Part shown: one piece after another, positions 52,769 to 62,110 of the stretch
Position numbering within the stretch: the stretch's first letter is position 1
Layout: each line of letters begins with the position of its first letter
Source of the DNA: Paractinoplanes pyxinae
GTDB lineage: Bacteria; Actinomycetota; Actinomycetes; Mycobacteriales; Micromonosporaceae
Assembly (NCBI RefSeq): GCF_026626335.1
Contig: NZ_JAPNTZ010000001.1
Location: forward strand, 248,001 to 312,000
Length of the DNA: 64,000 nt
Direction of reading: 5' to 3'
Made by a program: the position numbers and the translations under genes
The notes under the pieces: model-generated
Told to the model about the DNA's origin: nothing
What the model saw: only the letters and a program-made list of their open reading frames with translations
The model's database searches: none

Positions 52769-53541
52769 GTGCGGGTGCTCTCTTTCTTGACAGCGGTGTC
52801 CGGCTTGCGGGCGGCCCAGCGGGCGGCGAGCTGGTCGTCGGTCAGCCGGGGGCCGAACGCGAAGAAGTACCAGCGCAGATAGCTCGGCATGAACCGGCCC
52901 ACGTCGAAGTTGGACTGACCCAGCTGCCGGTCGAGCCAGATCGTCGGGATCTCGGCCACCGGGCGGCGCATGCGGGTCGCCTTGGCGGTCAGTTCGATGC
53001 CGATCTCGAACCCGGTGTTGGACTCGATGCCCACTTCCCGGACGAAGGACGTGTCGTACGCCTTGAAGCTGTTCGTCGCGTCCCGGGTGCCCACCCGGGC
53101 CAGCCACCACAGGGTGCGCCCGGCCCAGCGCGAGGCCATCCGCTTGAACCGCGGCCCGCCCACCTGCTGCCCGCCCGGCATGTAGCGCGAGGCCGCGGCC
53201 ACCACGACGCCCCGGTCGACCAGCCGGGCCAGGTCGTCGATCTGCCGGGGGTCGTCGCAGCCGTCGGCCATGGTGACCACGGCGACCGGCGCCGCGGCGG
53301 CGTCGATGCCGAACCGGATGGCGTTGGCCGGCCCCCGCCCGTACGTGTTGAGGACCGTCCGCACCCGAGGGTCGTGCTCCGCGAGTTGCTGCGCGTACGG
53401 CACTGTCGTGTCCTCGGGCATGTCGTGCACCACGAGGATTTCCGCCGGCAGCAGCACCTCGCGCAGGATGCGCTGCAGGTGGCGGACGACGTCCTCGCCC
53501 TCGTTGTAGACGGGGATGACCACCGAGACCCGGGGCGTCAC
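52765..53541 (-). CDS. Family 2 glycosyltransferase (dolichol-phosphate mannosyltransferase-like)
   Basis: A 258-residue GT-A protein beginning RVSVVIPVYNEGEDV, with VTMADGCDDPRQIDDLARL where the DxD-type metal site falls and SRYMPGGQQ downstream, similar to DPM1/ArnC-like enzymes that load a sugar onto polyprenyl phosphate. There is no C-terminal membrane anchor. Both ends overlap neighbours by four bases (GTGA), so the operon is tightly coupled. Confidence 0.9.
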   Translation of the reverse strand: MTPRVSVVIPVYNEGEDVVRHLQRILREVLLPAEILVVHDMPEDTTVPYAQQLAEHDPRVRTVLNTYGRGPANAIRFGIDAAAAPVAVVTMADGCDDPRQIDDLARLVDRGVVVAAASRYMPGGQQVGGPRFKRMASRWAGRTLWWLARVGTRDATNSFKAYDTSFVREVGIESNTGFEIGIELTAKATRMRRPVAEIPTIWLDRQLGQSNFDVGRFMPSYLRWYFFAFGPRLTDDQLAARWAARKPDTAVKKESTRT

Positions 53542-54716
53542 ACCAGCACGCCCGTTCCGGTCAGCCCCCACATGTCGATCAGCGGCGTGTCCGTCTCGAG
53601 CTCGGCGTACTGCGCGTGCGGGGCCGCGATGATCAGCAGGTCGGCCCGTTTCAGCACGTCGTCGAGCGGCAGGAAGCGGTCGTCGCGCACGTGCGGGTCG
53701 GTGCACAGCGTCTCGCGCGCCTTCAGCATCAGGATTTTCCGCAGCTTGTAGGCGAGGCTGTCGCGGGAGTCGTCGCTGCCACCCTTGAACGCCATGCCCA
53801 GGATGCCTACGGTCAGCTCGCTCAGATCGAACCGGTCTTCCAGCCGCGACACCAGATACAGCGGCAGCCCCTCGTTGATCAGCATCGCCGAGTGGCCCAG
53901 CACGAAGTTGTTCCGGTTGAACGCGGCCAGCTGCATCGTGTCCTTGAGCAGGCACGGCCCGGCCGCGAAGCCCGGCATCGGCAGGTCGTCGGCCCGCGGG
54001 TACTCGAAGGTGACCGCGTGCCGGATCCGCGCGAAGTCGAGCCCGAAGTCGTTGGCCATCATCCAGAACTGGTTGGCCGCGGCGAACTTCAGATAGCGCC
54101 AGGTGTTGGTGAACAGCTTGGCCAGCTCGGCCTCCTCCGGCTCGAGCCGGACGATCGAGTCGGTCAGGGTGCGGAACAGCTTCTCGGCCCTGTCCAGGGC
54201 TTGCGGCGTACGCGCGGCGACGATCTGCGGCAGCTCGAAGAGCTCGGTCATCGCCTTGCCCTCGGCGATCCGCTCCGGGCAGAACGCGACGTCCACCTTC
54301 AGCCCGCGGCCGGCCAGCAGCCGCTCGGTCAGCGCGGTGACGCCGGGGTAGACCGTGCTGCGCAGCACGATGAGCTGACCGTCGCGCAGATGCTCGACGC
54401 CGCGCTCGATGGCCCGGGGCACCGCGCCCAGGTCGGGGTTGAGGTGCTCGTCGACCGGGGTGCCGACCACGACGATCAGCGCGTCGGCCCGGCCCACGCT
54501 CGACGAGTCGGTGGTGGCCGTCAGCCGGCCCGCCGCGACCGCCTCGGCCAGCAGCTCGGCCGCGCCGTGTTCAGCGAAGGGCATCACTGCCCGGTTGACC
54601 CGATCGACGGCTGTCGCATCGATGTCGTACAACACGACGGAGAGTCCGCGCGAGGCCAGCGCGATGCCCAGGGGCAGCCCGACACGGCCGCAACCACCCA
54701 CGACGCAGACGTCCAC
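53538..54716 (-). CDS. Nucleotide-sugar dehydrogenase (UDP-glucose/UDP-ManNAc type)
   Basis: A 392-residue enzyme. N-terminal NAD-binding motif VCVVGGCGRVGLPLG is followed by the central domain with TNTWRYLKFAAANQFW and catalytic Cys255 in AAGPCLLKDT, and the C-terminal UDP-binding domain with GMAFKGGSDDSRDS. It oxidises a UDP-sugar to the uronic acid form using two NAD. First gene of the minus-strand operon; it shares a 91-bp divergent region with the FkbM-type methyltransferase. Confidence 0.92.
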   Translation of the reverse strand: MDVCVVGGCGRVGLPLGIALASRGLSVVLYDIDATAVDRVNRAVMPFAEHGAAELLAEAVAAGRLTATTDSSSVGRADALIVVVGTPVDEHLNPDLGAVPRAIERGVEHLRDGQLIVLRSTVYPGVTALTERLLAGRGLKVDVAFCPERIAEGKAMTELFELPQIVAARTPQALDRAEKLFRTLTDSIVRLEPEEAELAKLFTNTWRYLKFAAANQFWMMANDFGLDFARIRHAVTFEYPRADDLPMPGFAAGPCLLKDTMQLAAFNRNNFVLGHSAMLINEGLPLYLVSRLEDRFDLSELTVGILGMAFKGGSDDSRDSLAYKLRKILMLKARETLCTDPHVRDDRFLPLDDVLKRADLLIIAAPHAQYAELETDTPLIDMWGLTGTGVLV

Positions 54717-54807
54717 ACACGGCTCCCTTCACTTCGGTGCCTGGAGGTTACTCGTGAGTCAACTTCGGGTCTACCCATGTGCGAAACAGGCACTATGGTT
54801 CGTCACC

Positions 54808-55554
54808 ATGGCCGGCACCCTCTCCACCCACTTGAGCTCGGCACTGCCGTCGCGCACGGTCGCGGCGGCGGTGCGATTCGCCTATCCCCGGGTCGAACCG
54901 GAGCTGGCGCGGCTCGCCTCGTACGCGTCACGAGGCGGCACCGCCGTCGATGTCGGCGCCTGGTACGGGCCGTGGACCCGCGGCCTGCGCCGGATCGCCG
55001 ACCGGGTCGTCGCGATCGAGCCGACGGCCGAGCTGGCCCACAGTGTCGCCACCGCTTTCCCGGACGTGCGGGTGGTCGAGGCGGTCGCCTCCGATCACGC
55101 CGGCACGGCCGAGCTGTACCTGCCGCCGGGCGGCCCGGGCACCGGCACCTCGTCGCTCGAGCAGCCGACCGGGCGCGCGGTGACGGTCCGGCGGATCGTC
55201 CTGGACGAGCTGGAGCTGACCGACGTCCGGTTCCTGAAGATCGACGTGGAGGGGCACGAGGTGCCGGCGTTGCGCGGCGCCGAGCGCACGTTGCGGCGGG
55301 ACAAGCCGCTGCTGATCGTCGAGCTCGAGGAGCGGATCCAGCCGGTCGAGCCGGTGCTCGAGCTGCTCGGCGGGTGGGGCTACCGGCCGTACGTGATGCC
55401 GTCCGGCCGTTGGATCCCGCTGTCCGAATTCGACCTGATCGGCCATCAGCGCCAGGCCCTGGCCCGGGTCGGGCAGAGCTTCGCCCGCCGGGTGGTGTGG
55501 CCGCGTCCGCGCTACGTCAACATGGTCCTGTTCCGCCCGGAGCGCCGCTCGTGA
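54808..55554 (+). CDS. FkbM family methyltransferase
   Basis: A 248-residue SAM-dependent methyltransferase. SAM motif AVDVGAWYGPWTRGL lies near residues 48-62, then VVAIEPTAEL, and the FkbM hallmark LKIDVEGHEVPALRGA. Typical action is O-methylation of sugars or lipids. ATG 54808 is preferred because TATGGT (54794-54799) is a -10 only 8 bases before it, suggesting a leaderless message; GTG 54754 is an upstream alternative. Its stop overlaps the next start (GTGA), forming an operon with two polytopic proteins. Confidence 0.88.
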   Translation: MAGTLSTHLSSALPSRTVAAAVRFAYPRVEPELARLASYASRGGTAVDVGAWYGPWTRGLRRIADRVVAIEPTAELAHSVATAFPDVRVVEAVASDHAGTAELYLPPGGPGTGTSSLEQPTGRAVTVRRIVLDELELTDVRFLKIDVEGHEVPALRGAERTLRRDKPLLIVELEERIQPVEPVLELLGGWGYRPYVMPSGRWIPLSEFDLIGHQRQALARVGQSFARRVVWPRPRYVNMVLFRPERRS

Positions 55555-57335
55555 ACCGTGTTCTGAGGAATCCCGTCGATGTCGTCGCGGGCGTGCTCAT
55601 CCTGCTCAGCGTGGCCTGGCGGGCGGTCGTCTCGCACCGGGGCTTCCTGGCCATCGACGACTTCCCGATCATGTCCCAGGCCGACGCGTACGGGCTGGAC
55701 TTCGAGCATCTGTTCGGGCTCTACAACAACCACTTCATGCCGGGCGGGCGGCTGATCACGCTGGCCGTCGAGCGGCTGGCCGGCTACGACTACACGCCGC
55801 TGCTCGTGCTCATGCTGCTGGGCCAGCTCGCCGTCGGGATCGCCTTCTACCGCCTGCTCAAGCTGATGCTGCCGGCCGGGTGGGGGCTGCTGCTGCCGCT
55901 CTGCGTACTGGTCTTCAACCCGCTGACCCTCGAGGTCACGGCCTGGTGGGCGGTCGGCGTCAACCTGCTGCCCATGCAGCTCGCGATGATCCTGGCCGTC
56001 GGGGCCCAGGTGCGTTACATGCGCACGGGCGACCGCCACCACCTGGTCTCGCTGGCCGCCGCGGTGCTGGTCGGCCTGCTGTTCTTCGAGAAGGTGCTGT
56101 TCGCGATCCCGCTCGTGTTCCTGGTCGCGCTCTGCCTGTACGCCCCCGGCGGCCCGATCCGCGCGTTGGTCACGACGATCCGGCGCTGGTGGCAGTCCTG
56201 GCTGCTGCTGACCGTCATCGCGCTCGTCTACCTGGGCGCCTACCTGGCCATGTCGACCGCCTCCACGCTGCGGCAACCGTCGTCGGCGGGGGAGGTGGGC
56301 ACGTTCTTCGGGCAGTACTTCGGCGAAGCGCTGGCCCCCGGGCTGCTCGGCGGGCCGTGGAGCTGGCTGGCCGCGGGCGACGGCACCGCGGTGGTGGCGC
56401 CGACGACGGCCGCCCGCTGGGCGTCCTGGATGCTGATGCTGGCGCTGGTGGCCGGGACGATCTGGTGGCGCCGCTGGGTGGCGGTGCGCGCGTGGACCCT
56501 GCTGGTGTTGTTCACCGGGCTGGCCGGCGGCCTGCTGGCGGCGACCCGGCTCGGCTCGGGCTTCAGCGGGGTGGCCGGCCTGGTGCCGCGCTACCTGGGC
56601 GACGTCATCGTGGTCGCGGCTCTTTGCGTCGGCTTCGCGATATGCGGCCTGCGGCGGACTGACGACACTGTTGAAGAGCGCCGGGCGCCGGTGCCGTTGG
56701 CGGCGGCGGCCGCGGTTCTGCTGCTCGCCAGTAGCGTCCTCAGCAGCGTCGACTTCTCGTCCGACTGGTCCGAGAAATCCGGGCGCGACTACCTCCGTAC
56801 CGCGCAAGCCGATCTTTCCATGGCCGAGGCGGGCACCGTCTTCATGGATCAGCCGGTGCCCGAGGAGGTGGTGCCGAGCATGTCGAGCCCGTGGAACATG
56901 CAGTCGCGGTTCTTCGGCCCGCTCGAGAAGGAGCCGGTCTTCGTCACCGAGGCCCAGCGGCTGTCCATCTTCGACGCCTCGGGGCACATCCGCCCGGCCT
57001 GGGTCGACGGCGTGCGGGCCGAGCCCGGCCCGGTGAAGGGCTGCGGCTACCAGGTGACCAAGGGCCGCACGGTCCGCATCCCGCTGCAGTCCGAGGTCGT
57101 CGACTACTGGCAGGTGCTGCGGATCGGCTATCTCAGCGACAAGGAGACCACGGCCACGGTCCAGGTCGGGGACCACCCGGCCCGCACGTTCGCGGTGCGC
57201 CGCGGCCTGAACGCGATGTTCGTCCTGATGCTGGCCGGCGGCGACGAGGCGACCCTGAAGGCCGACGACCCGGCGGCCAACATCTGCACCGACGAGATCG
57301 AGATCGGCACGCTGGTGCCCCAGCCGGTCGGGTGA
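55551..57335 (+). CDS. Polytopic membrane protein, possible GT-C-type glycosyltransferase
   Basis: A 594-residue protein. About ten to twelve hydrophobic helices fill residues 10-400, with an early acidic pair DDFPIM in the first external loop, as seen in GT-C fold enzymes. A soluble, exported C-terminal domain covers about 420-594 (FSSDWSEKSGRDYLRT, YWQVLRIGYL). I do not recognise a named family. It is coupled by GTGA overlap to the FkbM gene and to the next membrane protein. A role in transferring sugars from polyprenyl-phosphate donors is inferred. Confidence 0.72.
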   Translation: MNRVLRNPVDVVAGVLILLSVAWRAVVSHRGFLAIDDFPIMSQADAYGLDFEHLFGLYNNHFMPGGRLITLAVERLAGYDYTPLLVLMLLGQLAVGIAFYRLLKLMLPAGWGLLLPLCVLVFNPLTLEVTAWWAVGVNLLPMQLAMILAVGAQVRYMRTGDRHHLVSLAAAVLVGLLFFEKVLFAIPLVFLVALCLYAPGGPIRALVTTIRRWWQSWLLLTVIALVYLGAYLAMSTASTLRQPSSAGEVGTFFGQYFGEALAPGLLGGPWSWLAAGDGTAVVAPTTAARWASWMLMLALVAGTIWWRRWVAVRAWTLLVLFTGLAGGLLAATRLGSGFSGVAGLVPRYLGDVIVVAALCVGFAICGLRRTDDTVEERRAPVPLAAAAAVLLLASSVLSSVDFSSDWSEKSGRDYLRTAQADLSMAEAGTVFMDQPVPEEVVPSMSSPWNMQSRFFGPLEKEPVFVTEAQRLSIFDASGHIRPAWVDGVRAEPGPVKGCGYQVTKGRTVRIPLQSEVVDYWQVLRIGYLSDKETTATVQVGDHPARTFAVRRGLNAMFVLMLAGGDEATLKADDPAANICTDEIEIGTLVPQPVG

Positions 57336-58984
57336 GAACGCACGCCGTCGCCGGCGCGGTCACCGCGGTCGTCCTGGCCCCGCTGGCCTGGCCCGGCTAC
57401 GCGCTGCGGTACGACATGGTGTTCGTGCCGCGGCAGCCGCTGAACTGGGAGATGCTGGCCCCGGCGGACTCGCTGCCGCGGGCGGTGCCGCTGGACGCGC
57501 TGGTGTCGCTGGCCAACGTGGCGATCCCGGGCTGGCTGCTGCAGCGGATCGTGCTGGTGGCGGTGGTCTATCTGGCCGCGCTCGGGGCGGCCCGGTTGAT
57601 GCCGGCCGCGCGCACCGGGCCGCGGCTGGTGGCGGCTCTCGCGTACGCGTGGACGCCCTTCCTGGCCGAACGGCTGCTGCTCGGGCAGTGGGCACTGCTT
57701 CTCGCGTACGCCGCCCTGCCCTGGCTCGTCTCGGCCGCCCGCGACGTGCGCGACCACCGTCCGGGCGGGCTGCCCCGGCTGGTGCTCGCGTCCGCGCTCG
57801 CGGCCGTGACGCCCACCGGCGGGCTGATCGCGCTGGCCGCCGTCCTGGTGCTGCTGCCGCTGCGGTCGCGGGCCACCTGGATCGCATTTGTGTCGGTGGC
57901 CGGGCTCAACTTGCCGTGGCTGGTGGCCGCGCTGACCGGGCCGGCCGGCGGCGTCTCCGATCCCGAGGGGGTGCCCGCCTTCGCCGCCCGGGCCGAGAAC
58001 TGGGCCGGCGCCTGGTGGTCGCTGGCCGGCACCGGTGGACTGTGGAACGCCTCGACCGTGCCGGCCAGCCGCGCCTCGGTGCTGACGCCCGTGGTGACGT
58101 TGCTGCTGCTCGCCATCGCGGCGGTGGGTCTGCCGCTGCTGCGCCGCCGCCTGCCCGGTCTGACCGACCGGTTGCTGATTCTGGCCGCGGGCGGATTCGT
58201 GCTGGCTGCCCTGGGCTCCGGGCCCGGTGAGCCCCTGCTGGAGTGGGTGGTCGGGCACGTGCCGGGCGGCGGACTGCTGCGCGACGGGCAGAAGTTCCTC
58301 ATCCCGTACGCGTTGATCCTCGCCCTGGCCTTCGGGGCCGGCGCCGAGCGGCTGGCCGGCGCCCTGGCCCGCCGCTTCGAGCCGTCGGCGGGCCGGGTGC
58401 TGCTGGGCGGGCTCCTGCTGCTGCCCGTGGCGGTCATGCCCGATCTGGCCTTCGGCGGCCTCGGCGCGCTCAAGCCGGTCCACTACCCGGCCGACTGGGA
58501 CGCCGTGGCCCGGCAAGTAGCCGCAGCGCCCGGCGACGTGCTCTCGCTGCCGTTCGAGGGCTACCAGAGCTATTCCTGGACGGACGGCGTGGTGGTGCGC
58601 GACCCGGCGCCCCGCTACCTGGACGCCCCGGTGCTGATCAACGACGCCCTGCGTGTCGGAACCGTGACCGTCGACGGGGAGAGCCCGCGCGCGGCCGAGG
58701 TCCAGCGGCATCTCGCGGCCGGCCGGCCCGCCGCCGAACTGGGCTTCCGCTGGGTGCTGGTGCGCGTCGGCGCGGGGGCCGGACCGCCCGCCGAAGTCCT
58801 GGCTGGACTCCGGCCCGCCTATGCGGGAGAGTATCTGCAGCTCTGGTCGAACTCGTCGGTAACATCCACTTCACCAGCGAACTTCGACCGGCGTATATTC
58901 GCGCTGGCCGCCCACGCGGCCTTCGCCGTAGTCGTGATCTTCTATGCGCTCGCGCTCCTGCGGACGCGGCGAAGATCATGGTAG
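57332..58984 (+). CDS. Polytopic membrane protein resembling a short AftD-like (GT-C) protein
   Basis: A 550-residue protein with about 11 hydrophobic helices and an exported C-terminal region. Several stretches parallel the AftD-like protein at 62107: ALAYAWTPFLAERLLLGQWA, LLRDGQKFLIPYALILALAF, and the exported LSLPFEGYQSYSWTDGVVV with VLVRVGAGAG. Thus it looks like a compact paralogue without the large C-terminal part. GTG 57332 overlaps the previous stop (GTGA). Its last helix is at about 520-545. The DUF2613 gene follows after 35 bases. Confidence 0.75.
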   Translation: MRTHAVAGAVTAVVLAPLAWPGYALRYDMVFVPRQPLNWEMLAPADSLPRAVPLDALVSLANVAIPGWLLQRIVLVAVVYLAALGAARLMPAARTGPRLVAALAYAWTPFLAERLLLGQWALLLAYAALPWLVSAARDVRDHRPGGLPRLVLASALAAVTPTGGLIALAAVLVLLPLRSRATWIAFVSVAGLNLPWLVAALTGPAGGVSDPEGVPAFAARAENWAGAWWSLAGTGGLWNASTVPASRASVLTPVVTLLLLAIAAVGLPLLRRRLPGLTDRLLILAAGGFVLAALGSGPGEPLLEWVVGHVPGGGLLRDGQKFLIPYALILALAFGAGAERLAGALARRFEPSAGRVLLGGLLLLPVAVMPDLAFGGLGALKPVHYPADWDAVARQVAAAPGDVLSLPFEGYQSYSWTDGVVVRDPAPRYLDAPVLINDALRVGTVTVDGESPRAAEVQRHLAAGRPAAELGFRWVLVRVGAGAGPPAEVLAGLRPAYAGEYLQLWSNSSVTSTSPANFDRRIFALAAHAAFAVVVIFYALALLRTRRRSW

Positions 58985-59019
58985 GGTCCGCCAACTCGAA
59001 CCGGGGAGGGAGAAAAAGC

Positions 59020-59181
59020 ATGGCCAAGCTGGCAACGATCGTTGTCGCCCTGGTCGCCGGGGGCATTCTCGGCGCCGTGGGCATCATCGCCACCATGGGC
59101 GCGGTCAACCCGTCCGCCGACCGCGTCGCCCAGACGAGCGAGATCGTCGATCCCGCGACGAGCGTCTACGGAACCCGCTGA
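59020..59181 (+). CDS. DUF2613-like single-pass membrane protein
   Basis: A 53-residue protein with an N-terminal helix (LATIVVALVAGGILGAVGII) and a short hydrophilic tail (NPSADRVAQTSEIVDPATSV). This fits the DUF2613 family, of which the mycobacterial member Rv0236A lies beside the arabinofuranosyltransferase gene aftD. The same neighbourhood is seen here. GGGGAGGGAG lies about 7 bases before the ATG; TAGGGT at 58983-58988 may be its own -10. Its 3' end overlaps the convergent GT4 gene by 16 bases. Confidence 0.82.
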   Translation: MAKLATIVVALVAGGILGAVGIIATMGAVNPSADRVAQTSEIVDPATSVYGTR

Positions 59182-60347
59182 CCCGACTTCCCCGGCTGAG
59201 CCGCGGGAAGGTGCCCGGCGACCACCTGGGCGAAGGCCTCACCGGTCATCGCCCAGGTGAAGCGCCGGGCGTACGAGGCGGCGGCGCAGCCCATGCTCGC
59301 CCTCCGCTGAGCGTCCAGCAGCAGCTCGCGGGTGGCCCGGAAGAAGTCGAACTCGTCCTCGACCAGCACGCCGGTCTCCCCGTCGGCCATCGCGTCGACC
59401 ACGCCGCCCGCGGAGCGGAAAGCCACCGACGGCGTGCCCCGCGCGCCGGCCTCCACGATGGTCAGTCCCCAGCCCTCCTTGATCGAGGGCTGCAGCATCA
59501 GCCACGAGCCGCACAGCAGCTCGTGCTTGTGCTCCTCGGTGATGAAACCGGCGAACCGCACGTGCTTCTCGATGTCCAAGTCTTCCGCGAGCTGGCGCAG
59601 CGGCTCGTCCCACCACCCGTGCCCGGCGACCACCAGCTCGATGTCGGGCATCTCGGTGGCCAGCAGCGCGGTCGCCCGCATGGCCAGCTCGACCCGCTTG
59701 TGCGGAACCAGGCGTCCGAGAACGATCAGGCTGGGGTGCAGCGTGCGCGGCACCTCGGGACCGACCACGGCGGACGTGCCGTTGTGGATGACGGTGATCC
59801 GGTGCCGGTCGACGCCGAGGCCGGTCAGCTCGCCCCGGGTCGACTCCGAGACCGTGACGTAGCGGCACCGGCGGTAGACCCGGACGGCCAGCTTGGACTC
59901 GATCCACCAGCCGATCCGGGCCACCCGGGGGCTGAACAGCACCGGCCACTGCTCCCGGTGCACGTGGTGCACCAGCGCGATCACCGGCCGCCGGGCGTAG
60001 AGCTTGCTGAGGAACGGGATGCCGTTGCCGACGTCGACGATGACGTCCGGGCGGCCCAGTCGGCGCCGCGACAACGGACCGATTCCGAACAGGCCCGCGA
60101 GGTAGATCAACGCCGCGAAGAGGTATACGGTGTGCCGACCGCCGCGGCGGACGATCCGGAGGCCGTCCGGGTTCGTCTCCTCGGCCGGCGCCACGCCGTA
60201 GGCCTGACAGACGAGGGTCGCGCGGTAGCCCCGGGAAACCATTTCGGCGGCCACCCGCTCGAGGAACACCTCCGAACCGCCCCCCTCCGGGTGGGCAGTG
60301 TCCCGCCAGTTCAGGAACAGTACGTGGGCGCCGAAGACATCGGTCAT
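59166..60347 (-). CDS. Family 4 glycosyltransferase
   Basis: A 393-residue GT-B enzyme. The N-terminal domain has LNWRDTAHPEGGGSEVFLE and ALVHHVHREQWPVLF; the C-terminal domain has VLGRLVPHKRVELAM and the nucleotide-sugar EX7E-like segment PSIKEGWGLTIVEAGARGTP. It is cytoplasmic or peripheral and probably transfers a hexose from a UDP/GDP donor during envelope-glycan assembly. ATG 60347 has no strong Shine-Dalgarno. It shares a 107-bp divergent region with the vWA-protein gene. Confidence 0.9.
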   Translation of the reverse strand: MTDVFGAHVLFLNWRDTAHPEGGGSEVFLERVAAEMVSRGYRATLVCQAYGVAPAEETNPDGLRIVRRGGRHTVYLFAALIYLAGLFGIGPLSRRRLGRPDVIVDVGNGIPFLSKLYARRPVIALVHHVHREQWPVLFSPRVARIGWWIESKLAVRVYRRCRYVTVSESTRGELTGLGVDRHRITVIHNGTSAVVGPEVPRTLHPSLIVLGRLVPHKRVELAMRATALLATEMPDIELVVAGHGWWDEPLRQLAEDLDIEKHVRFAGFITEEHKHELLCGSWLMLQPSIKEGWGLTIVEAGARGTPSVAFRSAGGVVDAMADGETGVLVEDEFDFFRATRELLLDAQRRASMGCAAASYARRFTWAMTGEAFAQVVAGHLPAAQPGKSGQRVP

Positions 60348-60454
60348 GGTCTACTCGTTCACACCCCTACTGGCGAGTACGATTCACGGTCGCGTCACAT
60401 TAGGGCAGCCTGCCGAGAAACCGCAACGCCTTCGTCGATGGAGGGAAGAGACCA

Positions 60455-62110
60455 GTGGCCGACGGGAGTCTCCGCGCGCGACCGGAGTTCTGGCCGGTCA
60501 CGCTGCTGAGCGTCGCGCTGGTCGCCGTGCTCGGCGGATGGAGTGCCATCTCCTATTTGGAGCGCACTCGCAGCGACCCCGGCTGCGCCGAGCGCACGAC
60601 CCTGCGGGTCGCCGCCGCGCCGAGCGTGGCCCCGGCCGCCGAGACGGTCGCCGAGCGGCTGGCCGGGCGCGAGACCTGCCTGACCGTCGTCGTCGAGGCC
60701 CGCCCGTCGGCCGACGTCCTGCGTGACCTGTCCAGGACCGATCCGGCGTCGGCCGCGCCCACCTCGGCCCCGGCCGCCACGCCGGCGCCCGACGTGTGGC
60801 TGCCCGAGTCGACGCTGTGGCTGCGGCGGGCCCGGGCGGCCGGCGCGTTCCAGGTGCCGGCCGAGGGCGTGTCCGTCGCCTCGACCCCGGTCGTGCTGGC
60901 CCTGACCAGCGCCACGGCCGCCCGGCTGAGCCGCAGCGGCGCGCTGAACTGGACCCGGTTGGTGGCCGACGCGAAGGCGCCGGTGCCGGTGGCGCTGCCC
61001 GACCCGGCGATCAGCCCGCTCGGCTTCGCGGCGCTGGTCGGCATCCGGGCCCTGGCCGCCAAGACCCGGCCCGACGACGTGGCGGCCGGCGCGGCGGCGA
61101 TCATGCGCCGCCTGGCCCCGGACACGGTGTCGGACGGCGCCGGGAAACCCGCCGGATCGGGCGCGGTCGTCAGCACCGAGCAGGCCGTGCTCAGCGGTCC
61201 GGGCCAGGTGGCGGTGTATCCGCCGGCCGCGCTGCCCGGCCCCGACTACCCGTACGCCGTTCTCGGTTCGGGCGAAGCGAGCGAAGGCGCGGCCTCGTTC
61301 CTGCGCGCGCTGCTCGCCGCCGAGGGCGCCCGGACCATGACCGGCAACGGTTTGCGGACCCCGGACGGGCGGGCCCCGGACGGCATCACCGCCGCCACCA
61401 AGGTGCGCACCGGCGTCTACGCGCCCGCCCGGCTGCCCGACGACACCACCGCCCTGAACCTGGTCAACGCGTGGGGCGGGGTGCACATCAGCGCCCGGAT
61501 GCTGGCCGTCTTCGACATCTCGGGCTCGATGGCGGCGCAGGTGCCGGGCTCGTCGGCGACGCGGCTGTCGGCCACCGTGGCGGCCGCCCAGGGCGGGGCC
61601 AAGCTGCTGCTGGGCACCACCGAGATCGGCATCTGGGAGTTCTCGACCAACCTCACCGACGGGCGCGACTACCGCGAGACGGTGCCGGTCGGCCCGGTCG
61701 GCCCGCGCCGCGCGCAGATCATCGAGCAGCTGGGCCGGATGCGGGTCAAGCCGAACGGGGGCACCGGCCTCTACGACACCACGCTGGCCGCGTACCGGGA
61801 CGCCACCCGCAACTGGACGCCGGGCCGGATCAACATGGTGCTGATCCTGACCGACGGGCGCGACGACGACCAGCGCGGCATCAAGCGCGAGGTGCTGCTG
61901 CGCGAGCTGGGCGGCCTGGTCGACCGCAAGCGCCCGGTGCCGATCCTGTTCATCGGCGTCGGCCCCGAGATCGACCCGGACGAGTTGCAGCAGATCGCCC
62001 GAGCCACCGGCGGCCAGGTGGCGCTGACCAAGGAGCCGTCCGGCATCCGCCAGATCTTCTTCACCGCGCTGGCCGAGTTCAGCTGCCTGCCGCCGAAGTG
62101 CCGCCGATGA
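60455..62110 (+). CDS. Membrane-anchored solute-binding-like plus von Willebrand A domain protein
   Basis: A 551-residue protein. One N-terminal transmembrane helix (about 12-33) is followed by an exported periplasmic-binding-protein-like region (about 45-340; PDVWLPESTLWLRRA, ALPDPAISPLGFAALVG) and a vWA domain (about 350-545) with the metal-site motif FDISGSM and a later TDGRDDD. GTG 60455 has GGAGGGAA 7-8 bases upstream. Its stop overlaps the ATG of the AftD-like gene (ATGA), implying a stoichiometric link. Ligand and partner are unknown; a scaffold or cofactor for arabinan assembly is inferred only from coupling. Confidence 0.85.
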   Translation: MADGSLRARPEFWPVTLLSVALVAVLGGWSAISYLERTRSDPGCAERTTLRVAAAPSVAPAAETVAERLAGRETCLTVVVEARPSADVLRDLSRTDPASAAPTSAPAATPAPDVWLPESTLWLRRARAAGAFQVPAEGVSVASTPVVLALTSATAARLSRSGALNWTRLVADAKAPVPVALPDPAISPLGFAALVGIRALAAKTRPDDVAAGAAAIMRRLAPDTVSDGAGKPAGSGAVVSTEQAVLSGPGQVAVYPPAALPGPDYPYAVLGSGEASEGAASFLRALLAAEGARTMTGNGLRTPDGRAPDGITAATKVRTGVYAPARLPDDTTALNLVNAWGGVHISARMLAVFDISGSMAAQVPGSSATRLSATVAAAQGGAKLLLGTTEIGIWEFSTNLTDGRDYRETVPVGPVGPRRAQIIEQLGRMRVKPNGGTGLYDTTLAAYRDATRNWTPGRINMVLILTDGRDDDQRGIKREVLLRELGGLVDRKRPVPILFIGVGPEIDPDELQQIARATGGQVALTKEPSGIRQIFFTALAEFSCLPPKCRR

